A program made the position numbers and the translations under genes. Positions 51,440 to 62,470 of a stretch of 64,000 bases of DNA are shown here, in pieces; positions within the stretch are counted from its first letter, which is position 1; the number at the start of each line of letters is the position of its first letter. A model generated the notes under the pieces. The model had not been told where the DNA came from. It did no database searches and worked only from the letters and a program-made list of their open reading frames with translations. Origin of the DNA: an uncultured Eubacterium sp. (lineage in GTDB: Bacteria; Bacillota; Clostridia; Lachnospirales; Lachnospiraceae); contig CATLIX010000003.1 of the NCBI GenBank assembly GCA_949959185.1, forward strand, positions 1 to 64,000, read 5' to 3'.

Positions 51440-52321
51440 CTATTGCCTGTCAGAAAAGTATTTTTCCTTAATTAATTCCACCGGCATTTCCTGTCCGGTC
51501 CAGCATCGGAAGGCTTCCGCACCCTGGTACAGCAGCATATACAGCCCGTTCAGGCAGGGGCAGCCCTGTGTTCTGGCCTGTTTCAGAAGTAATGTTTCTT
51601 TGGGGTTGTAAATAATATCGGATACGATTAAATTACCGTGCAGCATGGAAGCATCCGGAATGGGACTGACAGAGCAGTCCGGAGACATGCCCACACTGGT
51701 GGCATTGGTGAGGATGGCGCTTTCGGAAATGCTTTCTGCCAGCAGAGAAGAGTTATCCATATCCATAAGCCGGATATGGCAGCCTGTTTCCTCTGCGGTT
51801 CTGGAACAGAATGCCGCCGCTTTGTCCCAGGAACTGTTTTTCCGTTTGAACATGTCAATGGCGGACACGCCGTCCAGCGCTGCCTGAACGCAGATGGCAG
51901 CGGCAGCGCCTCCTGCGCCCAAAAGAGTCATTTTTTTCCCGATGATGTGGTGGCCTTTTTCAGAAAGGGAACGCATATAGCCTGCCCCGTCTGTGGTGTG
52001 GCCTGTCAGGCGGTGATTTTTTACGATTACCGTGTTGACTGCGCCGGCCAGGCGAGCCGCCGGAGTCAGTTCGTCTAACAGAGGCAGAATATGTACTTTT
52101 AAAGGCATAGTCAGATTAAATCCGCAGATTCCTGCCGTATTCAGTCCTTCCACGGTGGTTTTTAAGTCTTCCGGCTTTATGTCAAAGGCAAGATACACAT
52201 AATCAAGGCCAAGCTGACGGAAAGCCTCATTGTGCATCTGGGGAGAAATACTGTGGGCCACCGGACTGCCCAGCAGGGCGGTCAGTTTTGTGGTTCCTGT
52301 TATTTCATAATTTCCATTCAT
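51440..52321 (-). CDS. aroE: Shikimate dehydrogenase
   Basis: AroE reduces 3-dehydroshikimate to shikimate with NADPH. The 293 residues have SPVAHSISPQMHN for substrate binding, the catalytic Lys in NLTMPLKVHILP, Asp in TDGAGYMRSL and the NADP loop LLGAGGAAAAICVQAA. ATG at 52321 is preferred because AGGTGAT lies just before it. In-frame ATG codons up to 52381 lack a better site. aroF follows 82 bases downstream on the same strand. Confidence 0.92.
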   Translation of the reverse strand: MNGNYEITGTTKLTALLGSPVAHSISPQMHNEAFRQLGLDYVYLAFDIKPEDLKTTVEGLNTAGICGFNLTMPLKVHILPLLDELTPAARLAGAVNTVIVKNHRLTGHTTDGAGYMRSLSEKGHHIIGKKMTLLGAGGAAAAICVQAALDGVSAIDMFKRKNSSWDKAAAFCSRTAEETGCHIRLMDMDNSSLLAESISESAILTNATSVGMSPDCSVSPIPDASMLHGNLIVSDIIYNPKETLLLKQARTQGCPCLNGLYMLLYQGAEAFRCWTGQEMPVELIKEKYFSDRQ

Positions 52322-52388
52322 AGTATCACCTGTTATTTTATAAAATAGTTCCATTCCCAGGGTACCTGCGAACAGTAACATTAAGTAT

Positions 52389-52426
52389 GTAACAGTTCAG
52401 ATAAGCTGTCCTGTCTGAACTGTTAC
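52389..52426. repeat. 12-bp palindrome between divergent aro operons
   Basis: GTAACAGTTCAG (52389-52400) and CTGAACTGTTAC (52415-52426) are perfect inverted copies around 14 bases. They are the same ends as on the elements at 94 and 28942, here with almost nothing between them. The site lies between the aroE start and the aroD promoter, so it could also serve as an operator. Confidence 0.7.
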
Positions 52427-52465
52427 TTAAGTATCTTAATGGATAATAAAAAATATGTCAATGAC

Positions 52466-52494
52466 TTGCACCTTTTGTTTTTGTAGGGTATACT
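52466..52494 (+). promoter_or_regulatory. Promoter of aroD-aroK
   Basis: TTGCAC (52466-52471), a 17-bp spacer and TATACT (52489-52494), 33 bases before the aroD start. Confidence 0.75.
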
Positions 52495-52527
52495 TAGTTC
52501 CGAAGTAATCAGAAAGAGGAATCGGCG

Positions 52528-53301
52528 ATGAGAGAACAGCAGGAAAACAGAAAGAAAAAGCAGATTTCCGGAGCCGGAAGGCCTCTGGTCTGTGTTCCCA
52601 TTGTGGAGCAGAGCAGAGAAGGGATTCTGGCGTCTGCCAGCCGGATTGCAGAAAAAGGGGCGGATATGGCAGAGTGGCGTCTGGACTGGTGTGAAAAGGC
52701 AGTCCTGAACTGGAGCGAAGCGGAAGGAATTCTGAGAGAACTTTCGGAAGTCTGCCGGGATATGCTTCTGCTTTGTACCTTCCGCAGTAAAAATCAGGGC
52801 GGGCAGATGGAACTTGCAGAAGAAGATTATATTCGGCTGTTGTATCAGATTGGAGAGAGCGGTTTCGGAGATATACTGGATGTGGAGACAGGAGAGTTGT
52901 CTGACCCGGAGAAAGTTATCCGGGAACTGCACAGACATGGCGCCTGCGTTCTGGCGTCACAGCATTATTTTTCCCATACACCGGAAACAGATAAGATGGA
53001 ACGGGAACTGTATCATATGAAAGAGCTGGGAGCTGATGGGGCCAAGCTGGCAGTGATGCCCCGGAAGAATACGGATGTATTGCATATAATGGAAGCAACC
53101 ATGCATGTGAAAGACAGGTATCCCTCGTATCCTCTGGTAACCATGGCCATGGGAAAGGAAGGACTTCTTTCCAGGATTGGAGGCCAGATTACCGGTTCCT
53201 GCATTACCTTTGGAACAGTGGGGAAAACTTCTGCACCGGGCCAGATTCCTCTGGAGGATCTGACGGTGATACTTGATAAAATTACAGAAAATCTGGAGTG
53301 A
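52528..53301 (+). CDS. aroD: 3-dehydroquinate dehydratase, type I
   Basis: AroD converts 3-dehydroquinate to 3-dehydroshikimate through a Schiff base. The 257 residues contain MAEWRLDWCE (catalytic Glu), CTFRSKNQGG, the catalytic His in VLASQHYFSHTPE and the Schiff-base Lys in GADGAKLAVMP. AGAGGAA precedes the ATG. aroK follows within five bases, and aroE and aroF run the opposite way. Confidence 0.93.
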   Translation: MREQQENRKKKQISGAGRPLVCVPIVEQSREGILASASRIAEKGADMAEWRLDWCEKAVLNWSEAEGILRELSEVCRDMLLLCTFRSKNQGGQMELAEEDYIRLLYQIGESGFGDILDVETGELSDPEKVIRELHRHGACVLASQHYFSHTPETDKMERELYHMKELGADGAKLAVMPRKNTDVLHIMEATMHVKDRYPSYPLVTMAMGKEGLLSRIGGQITGSCITFGTVGKTSAPGQIPLEDLTVILDKITENLE

Positions 53302-53305
53302 TGAA

Positions 53306-53836
53306 ATGAAGCGCAATATATATATGACCGGATTTATGGGCACAGGCAAAACCACGGTCTCCCGTATACTGGAAAAAGAGACCGGATTTGAAATGGTAGA
53401 TACGGACGAAGTGATTGCCGGACAGCAGAACAAATCTATAAGAGAAATATTTGAATCAGAGGGAGAAGGGTATTTTCGGAATCTGGAAACAGAGCTGCTG
53501 CGGGAGCTGGGAGCGACGGGCGGAAAAATTGTATCCTGCGGAGGAGGAATCGTGCTGCGGGAGGAAAATGTCCGGCTGATGAAGGAAAGCGGCGTGGTTG
53601 TGTTGCTGACTGCCAGACCTGATACCATATTTTCCAGAGTGCGCCGGGGAACGGATCGTCCGGTGCTGAACAGGAACATGAGTCTGGAATATGTGGAGAA
53701 GCTGCTGGAAGAAAGAATGCCGTATTATCAGGCGGCAGGAGAGGTAATAATAACCACAGATAACAGAACTCCGAGAGAGATTTCCGGAGAAATTAATAAA
53801 ATTTTGAAAAATGGAAAAATTTCTTTTGATTTTTAA
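53306..53836 (+). CDS. aroK: Shikimate kinase
   Basis: AroK phosphorylates shikimate with ATP. The 176 residues have Walker A GFMGTGKTTVSR at 8-19, the substrate-binding DTDEVI and FRNLETE, CGGGIVL, and the lid Arg in RRGTDRPVLN. ATG at 53306 lies five bases after GGAGTG, just behind the aroD stop. An earlier frame extension into aroD has no start signal. Confidence 0.94.
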   Translation: MKRNIYMTGFMGTGKTTVSRILEKETGFEMVDTDEVIAGQQNKSIREIFESEGEGYFRNLETELLRELGATGGKIVSCGGGIVLREENVRLMKESGVVVLLTARPDTIFSRVRRGTDRPVLNRNMSLEYVEKLLEERMPYYQAAGEVIITTDNRTPREISGEINKILKNGKISFDF

Positions 53837-53881
53837 GAAAAAGTATGTTACAATATCAGAGTTCCGAAAAACAACTGAAAA

Positions 53882-53953
53882 GCACCCATAGTTTAACGGA
53901 TAAAATACCAGATTCCGGTTCTGGGGCTGGGGGTTCGATTCCCTCTGGGTGCA
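53882..53953 (+). tRNA. tRNA-Arg (anticodon CCG)
   Basis: A 72-base cloverleaf: acceptor GCACCCA (53882-53888) with TGGGTGC (53946-53952) and discriminator A, anticodon stem CCAGA/TCTGG with loop TTCCGGT (anticodon CCG, codon CGG), and T arm GGGGGTTCGATTCCCTC. The CCA end is not encoded. It is a single tRNA directly after aroK. Confidence 0.95.
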
Positions 53954-54032
53954 CTGAAACTTTTAGTCGCTGCATTTTGTGATTCAGACAGAATGCAGCC
54001 GAATCATATAGATAAGAAATAAAGGAGCAGAT

Positions 54033-55196
54033 ATGAGCGATTCTTTGAATAAAAATAACAATGAACAGTCCGAAAACGGAGTTGAAAATAAAAGTGATTT
54101 TCTGAAAAAAAATGGTAAGATGATTTCCGTGGGAGCAGTGGTAATTGCGCTGGGCGTGGTAGTAGGAGTCACAATGCTCAACGGGAAAGGGAAAGAGGAG
54201 AAAAAGGAGCCTCCGAAAGTACAGCAGGAGGAGGTACAGAAGACTCCGGAAGAACAGGAAGAAAAAACGGACGAGTATACGATGGACGTGCAGCCGGAAG
54301 TGAAGGAGCTGGTGTCCACTTATTATAATGCCTATGCGGCAGGAGATATTGAACAGCTTCAGACTGTGACACAGAATCTTTCCGATATGGAAAAAAGCTA
54401 TATTAAAATGATGAATGAATATGTGGAAAGCTACAGTGAGATCACCTGTTACAGCAAGGATGGTCTGGACGAAGGTTCTCACATGGTATCCGCTACTTTT
54501 AATATGAATTTTCATAATGCGGAGGGCGGACTTCCCGGTATGGATTTCTTCTATGTAAGAACCGGGGAAGACGGAAAACTTTATATCGACAACCGTTACT
54601 GTTCTTTTAACCGTCAGATGAAGGAGCAGGAGACAGAAGCGGAAATTAACGCGTTAATCAGTGAATTTGAAGGCGGGGAAGATGTACAGAAACTCCGTGC
54701 AGAGTTCCAGAGCAAGTATGAAGCTGCCGTAGCGGCAGATGAGAATCTGAAAACAATGGAGAACACTGTGAAAGAGGCAATTGTAGGATGGAAAGATTCC
54801 TATAATCCGAATGAAAATCAGACAGAAGTTGCCTCCGGAGAAAATAATGAGCAGCCGGAAGAAGCAACGCCGGAAGAAGGGGAAAATCAGGAGAATCCGC
54901 CTGCTGACAGTCAGCCGGAAGAGACTCCGGAAGCTGCGCCGGAAGAATCTCAGGAGCCGGAGGCTCCGCAGGAAGACAGTACGCCTGAGATTAATTATGT
55001 GCCGGAAGGAACCGTTCTTACTGCCAACAACAGTTATAATATCCGTGTGTCCATGAATGAATCTGCAGAACTGGTCGGAACTACAGCTCCTGGCGACAGT
55101 ATCAAAGTAATTCTGAGTTATGCAGAGGGCTGGACCAAGGTGGAATGGAAGGAAAAGACAGGATATATCCGGACTGATTTGCTGTTGAATAATTAA
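54033..55196 (+). CDS. Membrane-anchored SH3-domain protein
   Basis: The 387 residues comprise a polar N-terminus, one membrane helix (about 29-50, ISVGAVVIALGVVVGVTML), a Glu/Lys linker and an external helical/beta domain from about 85 to 240 (PEVKELVSTYYNAYAAGDIEQL, NTF2-like in feel). A Pro/Glu-rich stretch of about 65 residues follows, then a C-terminal bacterial SH3 domain near 325-387 (NSYNIRVSMNESAELVGTT, WTKVEWKEKTGYIRTDLL). It is likely to act in the cell wall. AAAGGAG precedes the ATG. No exact role is known. Confidence 0.78.
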   Translation: MSDSLNKNNNEQSENGVENKSDFLKKNGKMISVGAVVIALGVVVGVTMLNGKGKEEKKEPPKVQQEEVQKTPEEQEEKTDEYTMDVQPEVKELVSTYYNAYAAGDIEQLQTVTQNLSDMEKSYIKMMNEYVESYSEITCYSKDGLDEGSHMVSATFNMNFHNAEGGLPGMDFFYVRTGEDGKLYIDNRYCSFNRQMKEQETEAEINALISEFEGGEDVQKLRAEFQSKYEAAVAADENLKTMENTVKEAIVGWKDSYNPNENQTEVASGENNEQPEEATPEEGENQENPPADSQPEETPEAAPEESQEPEAPQEDSTPEINYVPEGTVLTANNSYNIRVSMNESAELVGTTAPGDSIKVILSYAEGWTKVEWKEKTGYIRTDLLLNN

Positions 55197-55288
55197 ATGT
55201 TCATGTCCGGTGAGGTCGGCGATTTTCAGTCACCAACTATATAGAAAACAGAGAGAATTGCCTGAAAGGGTAATTCTCTTTTTTCTTC

Positions 55289-55430
55289 TACAGGAAAGAA
55301 CTTGTCACGCTAAAGCGTGAAAGTGCCTTTCTGTAGAAGAAAATTAAGATGCGCAGTTCGCGGAAAGGAAGTTTATTGCCAGGCAATCCGCTCACGCGCG
55401 GAGAATACGCTGTGCGCATTCTTTTCATCT
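55289..55430 (+). repeat. Dispersed two-hairpin repeat with terminator, copy 3
   Basis: The 142-bp unit begins tacaggaaagaacttgtcacgc, has taaagcgtgaaagtgcctttctgta closing the first hairpin, then gcgcagttcgcgg, gcaatccgctcacgcgcgg and the terminal hairpin GAATACG/CGCATTC with TTTT. Copy 4 follows directly. Both lie after the SH3 gene. Confidence 0.9.
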
Positions 55431-55571
55431 TACAGGAAAGAACTTGTCACGCTAAAGCGTGAAAGTGCCTTTCTGTAGAAGAAAATTAAGATGCGCAGTT
55501 CGCGGAAAGGAAGTTTATTGCCAGGCAATCCGCTCACGCGCGGAGAATACGCTGTGCGCATTCTTTTTATC
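55431..55571 (+). repeat. Dispersed two-hairpin repeat with terminator, copy 4
   Basis: This is nearly identical to the unit at 55289, in direct tandem with a 142-bp period, so it reflects a recent duplication. It ends in gcgcattctttttat. The rest of 55197-55676 (about 55200-55288 and 55572-55676) shows a GAGAATT-cgcctgaaaggg-AATTCTC terminator near 55253 and a possible ribosome-binding site at its end. Confidence 0.9.
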
Positions 55572-55676
55572 ATATCAAAACAAAAGCCTGTATAAAATAA
55601 GCAAAATGTTTCAATCTAATAGGAAAAACAGCGTAACAGAACATACGGAGCTGTTACAGCAGATCAGGAGGAAACC

Positions 55677-56108
55677 ATGCGTAATTATCAGGAGATAAAT
55701 GTTTTGAAAGAAACCAGAAAGAATGCGGCCATGGCCGTAAACGCCATTGATGTACTGATGGGAAAAATTTACAATCAGGAGTTTGCTTATGAACTGACGT
55801 CACAGAGAAGCCGGTTTCAGGATTTTGAAAGAAAAGCGGAGGCCGGATTATGGGAGCACGGGCTGACGCCCAGGGAGTCCGGACTGGAAAAAGCCATGCT
55901 GTGGGGCGCCATACAGGCCAATACCATGCTGAATATCAGCACCCCTCATGTGGCGGACATGATGATACAGGGGAATACAAGGGGAATTACAGATTTGCTG
56001 AAAGTGAAGCATAACAATAAAAATACCGGAAGTTTTGCCAATGAACTGGCGGAAGAACTGATGGATTTTGAAGAAGAAAATATAGAGCGGTTAAAAAGAT
56101 TTTTATAA
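55677..56108 (+). CDS. Helical protein of unknown function
   Basis: The 143-residue protein is predicted to be almost all helix (KETRKNAAMAVNAIDVLMGK, YELTSQRSRFQDFERKAE, EKAMLWGAIQANTMLN). There is no signal peptide, membrane segment, Cys or metal motif. The spacing of amphipathic helices suggests a four-helix bundle, somewhat like ferritin-like or spore-coat DUF proteins, but the match is too weak to name. AGGAGG lies five bases before the ATG. It precedes rluF by 17 bases and is probably cotranscribed. Confidence 0.65.
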   Translation: MRNYQEINVLKETRKNAAMAVNAIDVLMGKIYNQEFAYELTSQRSRFQDFERKAEAGLWEHGLTPRESGLEKAMLWGAIQANTMLNISTPHVADMMIQGNTRGITDLLKVKHNNKNTGSFANELAEELMDFEEENIERLKRFL

Positions 56109-56125
56109 AGGTGTGGGGATAAGCA

Positions 56126-58935
<2,810 letters not shown>

Positions 58936-58981
58936 TTCAGAATATACAAAAACGGGAATCATAGAGAAAGAAGGGAAAATT

Positions 58982-59917
58982 ATGCCAATCAAAGTGCAAA
59001 GTGACCTGCCGGCGAAGGAAACGCTGGAGCGGGAAAATGTATTTACCATGGATGAAAACAGGGCCATTCACCAGGATATCCGTCCCATCGAAGTGGGAAT
59101 ACTGAATTTAATGCCTTTAAAAGAAGAGACAGAACTGCAGATTCTGCGGGAACTTTCCAATACTCCCCTGCAGGTGGACGTAACCTTTGTGATGGCGGGA
59201 AGCCATGAATCACGCAATACTTCCAGCAGCCATCTGAATAAATTCTATCACACCTTTGAGGAAATCCGGGAGCGGAAATTCGACGGATTTATTATTACGG
59301 GAGCGCCGGTGGAACAGATAGAGTATGAGGATGTGGACTACTGGGAAGAATTTAAGGAAATCTGTGCCTGGACCGAGACAAATGTAACCTCCACCATGCA
59401 CCTGTGCTGGGGAGCCCAGGCCGGCCTTTATTATCATTACGGCGTTCAGAAAGAAATGCTGAAACAGAAAATGTTCGGTCTTTTTGAACATCGGGTACGG
59501 AATCGGAAAATCCCTCTGGTCAGGGGCTTTGACGATTATTTTCTGGCGCCTCATTCCAGGCATACCCAGGTACGCAGAGAAGATATTGAAAAAGAGCCGG
59601 AGCTGACCATTCTGGCGGAATCAGAAGAAGCGGGGGTTTTCCTGATTATGGACACCACCGGAAAAAAAGTATTTGTGATGGGCCATCCGGAGTACGACAG
59701 GATTACTCTCCATACGGAATACATACGGGATAAAGAGAAGGGGCTGGATATCCAGGTTCCGAGGAATTACTATCAGGGGGACGACTGTACCGTCCGGCCC
59801 AACCTGCAGTGGCGGGCCCACGCCAATACCCTGTATACCAACTGGCTGAATTATTATGTCTATCAGGCAACTCCTTACGAGTATACTTCAGTGCCTGAAA
59901 GTATTAAGAAAGAATAA
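58982..59917 (+). CDS. metA: Homoserine O-acetyltransferase (MetA family)
   Basis: This is the first committed step of methionine synthesis. The 311 residues carry the nucleophile C142 in HLCWGAQAG and the His/Glu pair in MGHPEYD. E111 (TGAPVEQIEY) is the residue that selects acetyl-CoA. Succinyl-CoA enzymes such as that of E. coli have Gly there. It should thus make O-acetylhomoserine despite the usual homoserine succinyltransferase label. GAAGGGAAAA precedes the ATG. No SAM riboswitch fits in the 46 bases behind ligA. Confidence 0.92.
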   Translation: MPIKVQSDLPAKETLERENVFTMDENRAIHQDIRPIEVGILNLMPLKEETELQILRELSNTPLQVDVTFVMAGSHESRNTSSSHLNKFYHTFEEIRERKFDGFIITGAPVEQIEYEDVDYWEEFKEICAWTETNVTSTMHLCWGAQAGLYYHYGVQKEMLKQKMFGLFEHRVRNRKIPLVRGFDDYFLAPHSRHTQVRREDIEKEPELTILAESEEAGVFLIMDTTGKKVFVMGHPEYDRITLHTEYIRDKEKGLDIQVPRNYYQGDDCTVRPNLQWRAHANTLYTNWLNYYVYQATPYEYTSVPESIKKE

Positions 59918-59933
59918 AAGAGTCAGAATATCT

Positions 59934-59961
59934 TTGCAAAACCCGGAAACTCTGCTATAAT
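59934..59961 (+). promoter_or_regulatory. Promoter of the Asp23-family gene
   Basis: TTGCAA (59934-59939), a 16-bp spacer and TATAAT (59956-59961), 32 bases before the start codon. Confidence 0.7.
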
Positions 59962-59993
59962 AAAAAAATGAATAAGTTTAGGAGGCGTGAACA

Positions 59994-60374
59994 ATGGCTG
60001 AAGACAGAAAGGCATATATGATAAAAGACGATAATCTGGGCGAGGTGCGTATTGCAGATGAGGTAGTTGCAATTATTGCAGGACTGGCGGCTACTGAGGT
60101 GGAAGGCGTAAGTTCCATGGCCGGAAATATTACCAACGAGCTGGTAAGCAAGCTGGGAATGAAGAACCTCTCCAAAGGAATCAAGGTGGAAGTGAAAGAA
60201 AATGTGGTGAAAGTGGACGTTGCACTGAATATCCGGTTCGGATATGCCATTCCGGAGGTTTCCACCAAGGTGCAGGAGCGGGTGAAATCTGCCGTTGAGA
60301 ACATGACAGGTCTGGAAGTGAGCCATGTCAATGTGCGCATTGCCAGTGTCAATATGGAAAAACAGAAGCAGTAA
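59994..60374 (+). CDS. Asp23/Gls24 family envelope-stress protein
   Basis: The 126-residue protein fits the DUF322 family (GEVRIADEVVAIIAGLAATEVEGVSSM; VKVDVALNIRFGYAIPEVSTKVQERVKSAVENMTGLEV). Relatives such as B. subtilis YqhY lie before nusB, as here. They are cytoplasmic or membrane-associated and are linked to envelope or acetyl-CoA carboxylase control. AGGAGG precedes the ATG. Confidence 0.88.
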   Translation: MAEDRKAYMIKDDNLGEVRIADEVVAIIAGLAATEVEGVSSMAGNITNELVSKLGMKNLSKGIKVEVKENVVKVDVALNIRFGYAIPEVSTKVQERVKSAVENMTGLEVSHVNVRIASVNMEKQKQ

Positions 60375-60429
60375 CCGTGCGGCAGGAACCATTCCTGTAT
60401 GAAAAGTGAAGGAAGACATATAATATCAT

Positions 60430-60453
60430 AAGGGTGTCATCAGACACCCTTTT
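60430..60453 (+). terminator. Intrinsic terminator after the Asp23-family gene
   Basis: AAGGGTGTC (60430-60438), loop atca, GACACCCTT (60443-60451) then TT. The T-run is short, so some read-through into nusB is likely. Confidence 0.7.
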
Positions 60454-60531
60454 CGTGGGTACAGCCCTGATATGGCCGCCGGTCTGTCATCCGGCAGGAT
60501 GGAAGCCGGCAGGTATTGGGAAAGGAAGCAT

Positions 60532-60927
60532 ATGAGCCGAAGAGAGATAAGAGAGCAGATATTCAAACTGTTGTTCCGGGCGGAATTTTATGAAGCGGAA
60601 GAACTGCCGGAGCAGCTGCAGTTGTTTTTGGAAGAACCGGACAGAAAAGAAGAAAAAGATACCCTTTACATTCAGGATAAATTTGAACAGATTCTGGCTC
60701 GTTTATCCGGGATTGACGAGATGATTAATCAGGTGGCCCAGGGCTGGAAGACCAGCCGGATGGGAAAAGTGGATCTGACCTTAATCCGCCTTGCGGTATA
60801 TGAAATGAAATATGAGGAAGATGTCCCTGTGGGGGTGGCAATCAATGAAGCCGTGGAACTGGCCAAAAGCTACGGCACCGATGATTCGGCCTCCTTTGTC
60901 AACGGGATTCTTGCAAAACTGGTATGA
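60532..60927 (+). CDS. nusB: Transcription antitermination factor NusB
   Basis: NusB binds boxA RNA with S10 in rRNA antitermination. The 131 residues are helical and end with the family's EEDVPVGVAINEAVELAKSYG and ASFVNGILAKL. The N-terminal SRREIREQIFKLLFRAEF contains the RNA-binding Arg cluster. ATG at 60532 is well placed behind AAAGGAAG. Its stop overlaps xseA by ATGA. Confidence 0.93.
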   Translation: MSRREIREQIFKLLFRAEFYEAEELPEQLQLFLEEPDRKEEKDTLYIQDKFEQILARLSGIDEMINQVAQGWKTSRMGKVDLTLIRLAVYEMKYEEDVPVGVAINEAVELAKSYGTDDSASFVNGILAKLV

Positions 60928-62132
60928 CGAAGCATGTATATACCGTAGGCCAGGTGAACGCCTACATCAAAAATATGTTCGACCAGGATTTTATGATGAA
61001 CCGGATTTATGTGAAGGGAGAAGTTTCCAACTGTAAGTATCACACTTCAGGGCATATTTATTTTACCCTGAAGGATCATACGGGAGCTATTAACGGTGTG
61101 CTGTTTGCCGGAAACCGGAAGGGCCTTTCATTTACCATGAGAAACGGGGACAATGTGATTGCTCTGGGTTCCGTTTCTGTTTACGAGCGGGACGGAAAAT
61201 ACCAGCTTTATGCACGGGAAATTCTGCCGGACGGAGAAGGACTGCTGTACCGGCGTTTTGAACAGCTCAAACAGGAGCTGGAAGAGATGGGCATGTTTGC
61301 CCCGGAATACAAACAGCCCATTCCAAAGTATATCCGGACGCTGGGTATTGTGACAGCCCCCACCGGAGCGGCCATCCGGGATATTCAGAATATCAGCAGC
61401 CGGAGAAATCCCTGTGTACAGACCATTCTTTATCCGGCGCTGGTACAGGGAGAGGGAGCAGCGGCCAGTATTGTCAACGGCATTCATGCACTGGAACAGT
61501 TGGGTGTGGATGTGATTATTGCAGGACGGGGCGGCGGTTCCATGGAAGATTTGTGGGCCTTTAATGAAGAAATCGTGGCAAGGGCCATATTTGAATGTTC
61601 CGTTCCTGTTATTTCGGCAGTGGGCCATGAGACGGATACCACCATCGCTGATTATGTGGCGGATTTGCGGGCGCCCACTCCTTCTGCGGCTGCGGAACTG
61701 GCGGTTTATGATATCCGGGAGCTGGAAGGGCTGCTGCTGTCTCTGCGGCTGGCTCTGAACCGGGGCATTACGGACAGGCTGGAACGATCAGAAGAGCGAC
61801 TGAGGCAGTACGAGAGCAGAATCCGTCTGCTGAGCCCTCAGAGACGCCTGAATGAAAAGCGGCAGACTGCCGCTGATCTGGAAGACAGGCTCCGCATGAG
61901 GATGGAACATGTTCTGATGCAGAAAAAGCATGAGATGGAACTTTCCGCAGAACGACTGGAAGCACTGTCTCCAATCCGGAAATTAAGCCAGGGATATTCT
62001 TTTGTGGCGGATGAAGCAGGCCGGGGTATTTCAGATGTGGAACGATTGGACAGGGGAGACACCCTGTACATTCACATGCTGAACGGAAACGTGACCGCGG
62101 AAGTAACAGAAATTGAACGGGAGGGCATATGA
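60924..62132 (+). CDS. xseA: Exodeoxyribonuclease VII, large subunit
   Basis: XseA and XseB together degrade single-stranded DNA to short oligonucleotides. The 402 residues show an N-terminal OB fold (YVKGEVSNCKYHTSGHIYFTLKD), then the catalytic domain with GIVTAPTGAAIRDI, GRGGGSMEDLWAFNEE and GHETDTTIADYVADLRAPTPSAAAE. A coiled-coil C-terminus follows. It overlaps nusB and xseB by four bases each. Confidence 0.95.
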   Translation: MTKHVYTVGQVNAYIKNMFDQDFMMNRIYVKGEVSNCKYHTSGHIYFTLKDHTGAINGVLFAGNRKGLSFTMRNGDNVIALGSVSVYERDGKYQLYAREILPDGEGLLYRRFEQLKQELEEMGMFAPEYKQPIPKYIRTLGIVTAPTGAAIRDIQNISSRRNPCVQTILYPALVQGEGAAASIVNGIHALEQLGVDVIIAGRGGGSMEDLWAFNEEIVARAIFECSVPVISAVGHETDTTIADYVADLRAPTPSAAAELAVYDIRELEGLLLSLRLALNRGITDRLERSEERLRQYESRIRLLSPQRRLNEKRQTAADLEDRLRMRMEHVLMQKKHEMELSAERLEALSPIRKLSQGYSFVADEAGRGISDVERLDRGDTLYIHMLNGNVTAEVTEIEREGI

Positions 62133-62377
62133 GCCGGACAGAGAAAAAAGAACCGTCCCTGGAGGAAACCTTTCAGGAACTGGAACAGATTATAGAAAAA
62201 ATGCAGGACCGGGAAGTGACGCTGGAGGAATCCTTCACCCTGTACGAACAGGGGATTCACAAACTCCGTTACTGCAATGAGAAAATAGATTATGTGGAAA
62301 AGAAAATGCTTGTCCTGGATGAACAGGGTGAACTGAGGCCTTTTGACGGGCCGGAGCAGGAAACAGGCAGTACATAA
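62129..62377 (+). CDS. xseB: Exodeoxyribonuclease VII, small subunit
   Basis: The 82-residue protein has the XseB pattern SLEETFQELEQIIEKMQDREVTLEESFTLYEQGI and forms two helices that bind the coiled coil of XseA. It overlaps xseA by ATGA. The tail after residue 65 is variable. Confidence 0.92.
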   Translation: MSRTEKKEPSLEETFQELEQIIEKMQDREVTLEESFTLYEQGIHKLRYCNEKIDYVEKKMLVLDEQGELRPFDGPEQETGST

Positions 62378-62470
62378 GAACTGTGAAAGAAAGCACAGGC
62401 GGCCATGAAGCCTGTTTCAGGGCAGGAAGGTTGTGGCGGCGGAAGGATTTTCAGAAAGGACAGGACAGAT

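Noticed and set aside
58936..58981. SAM riboswitch in front of metA
   Set aside because: The gap after ligA is only 46 bases, too short for an aptamer, and no S-box motif is seen.
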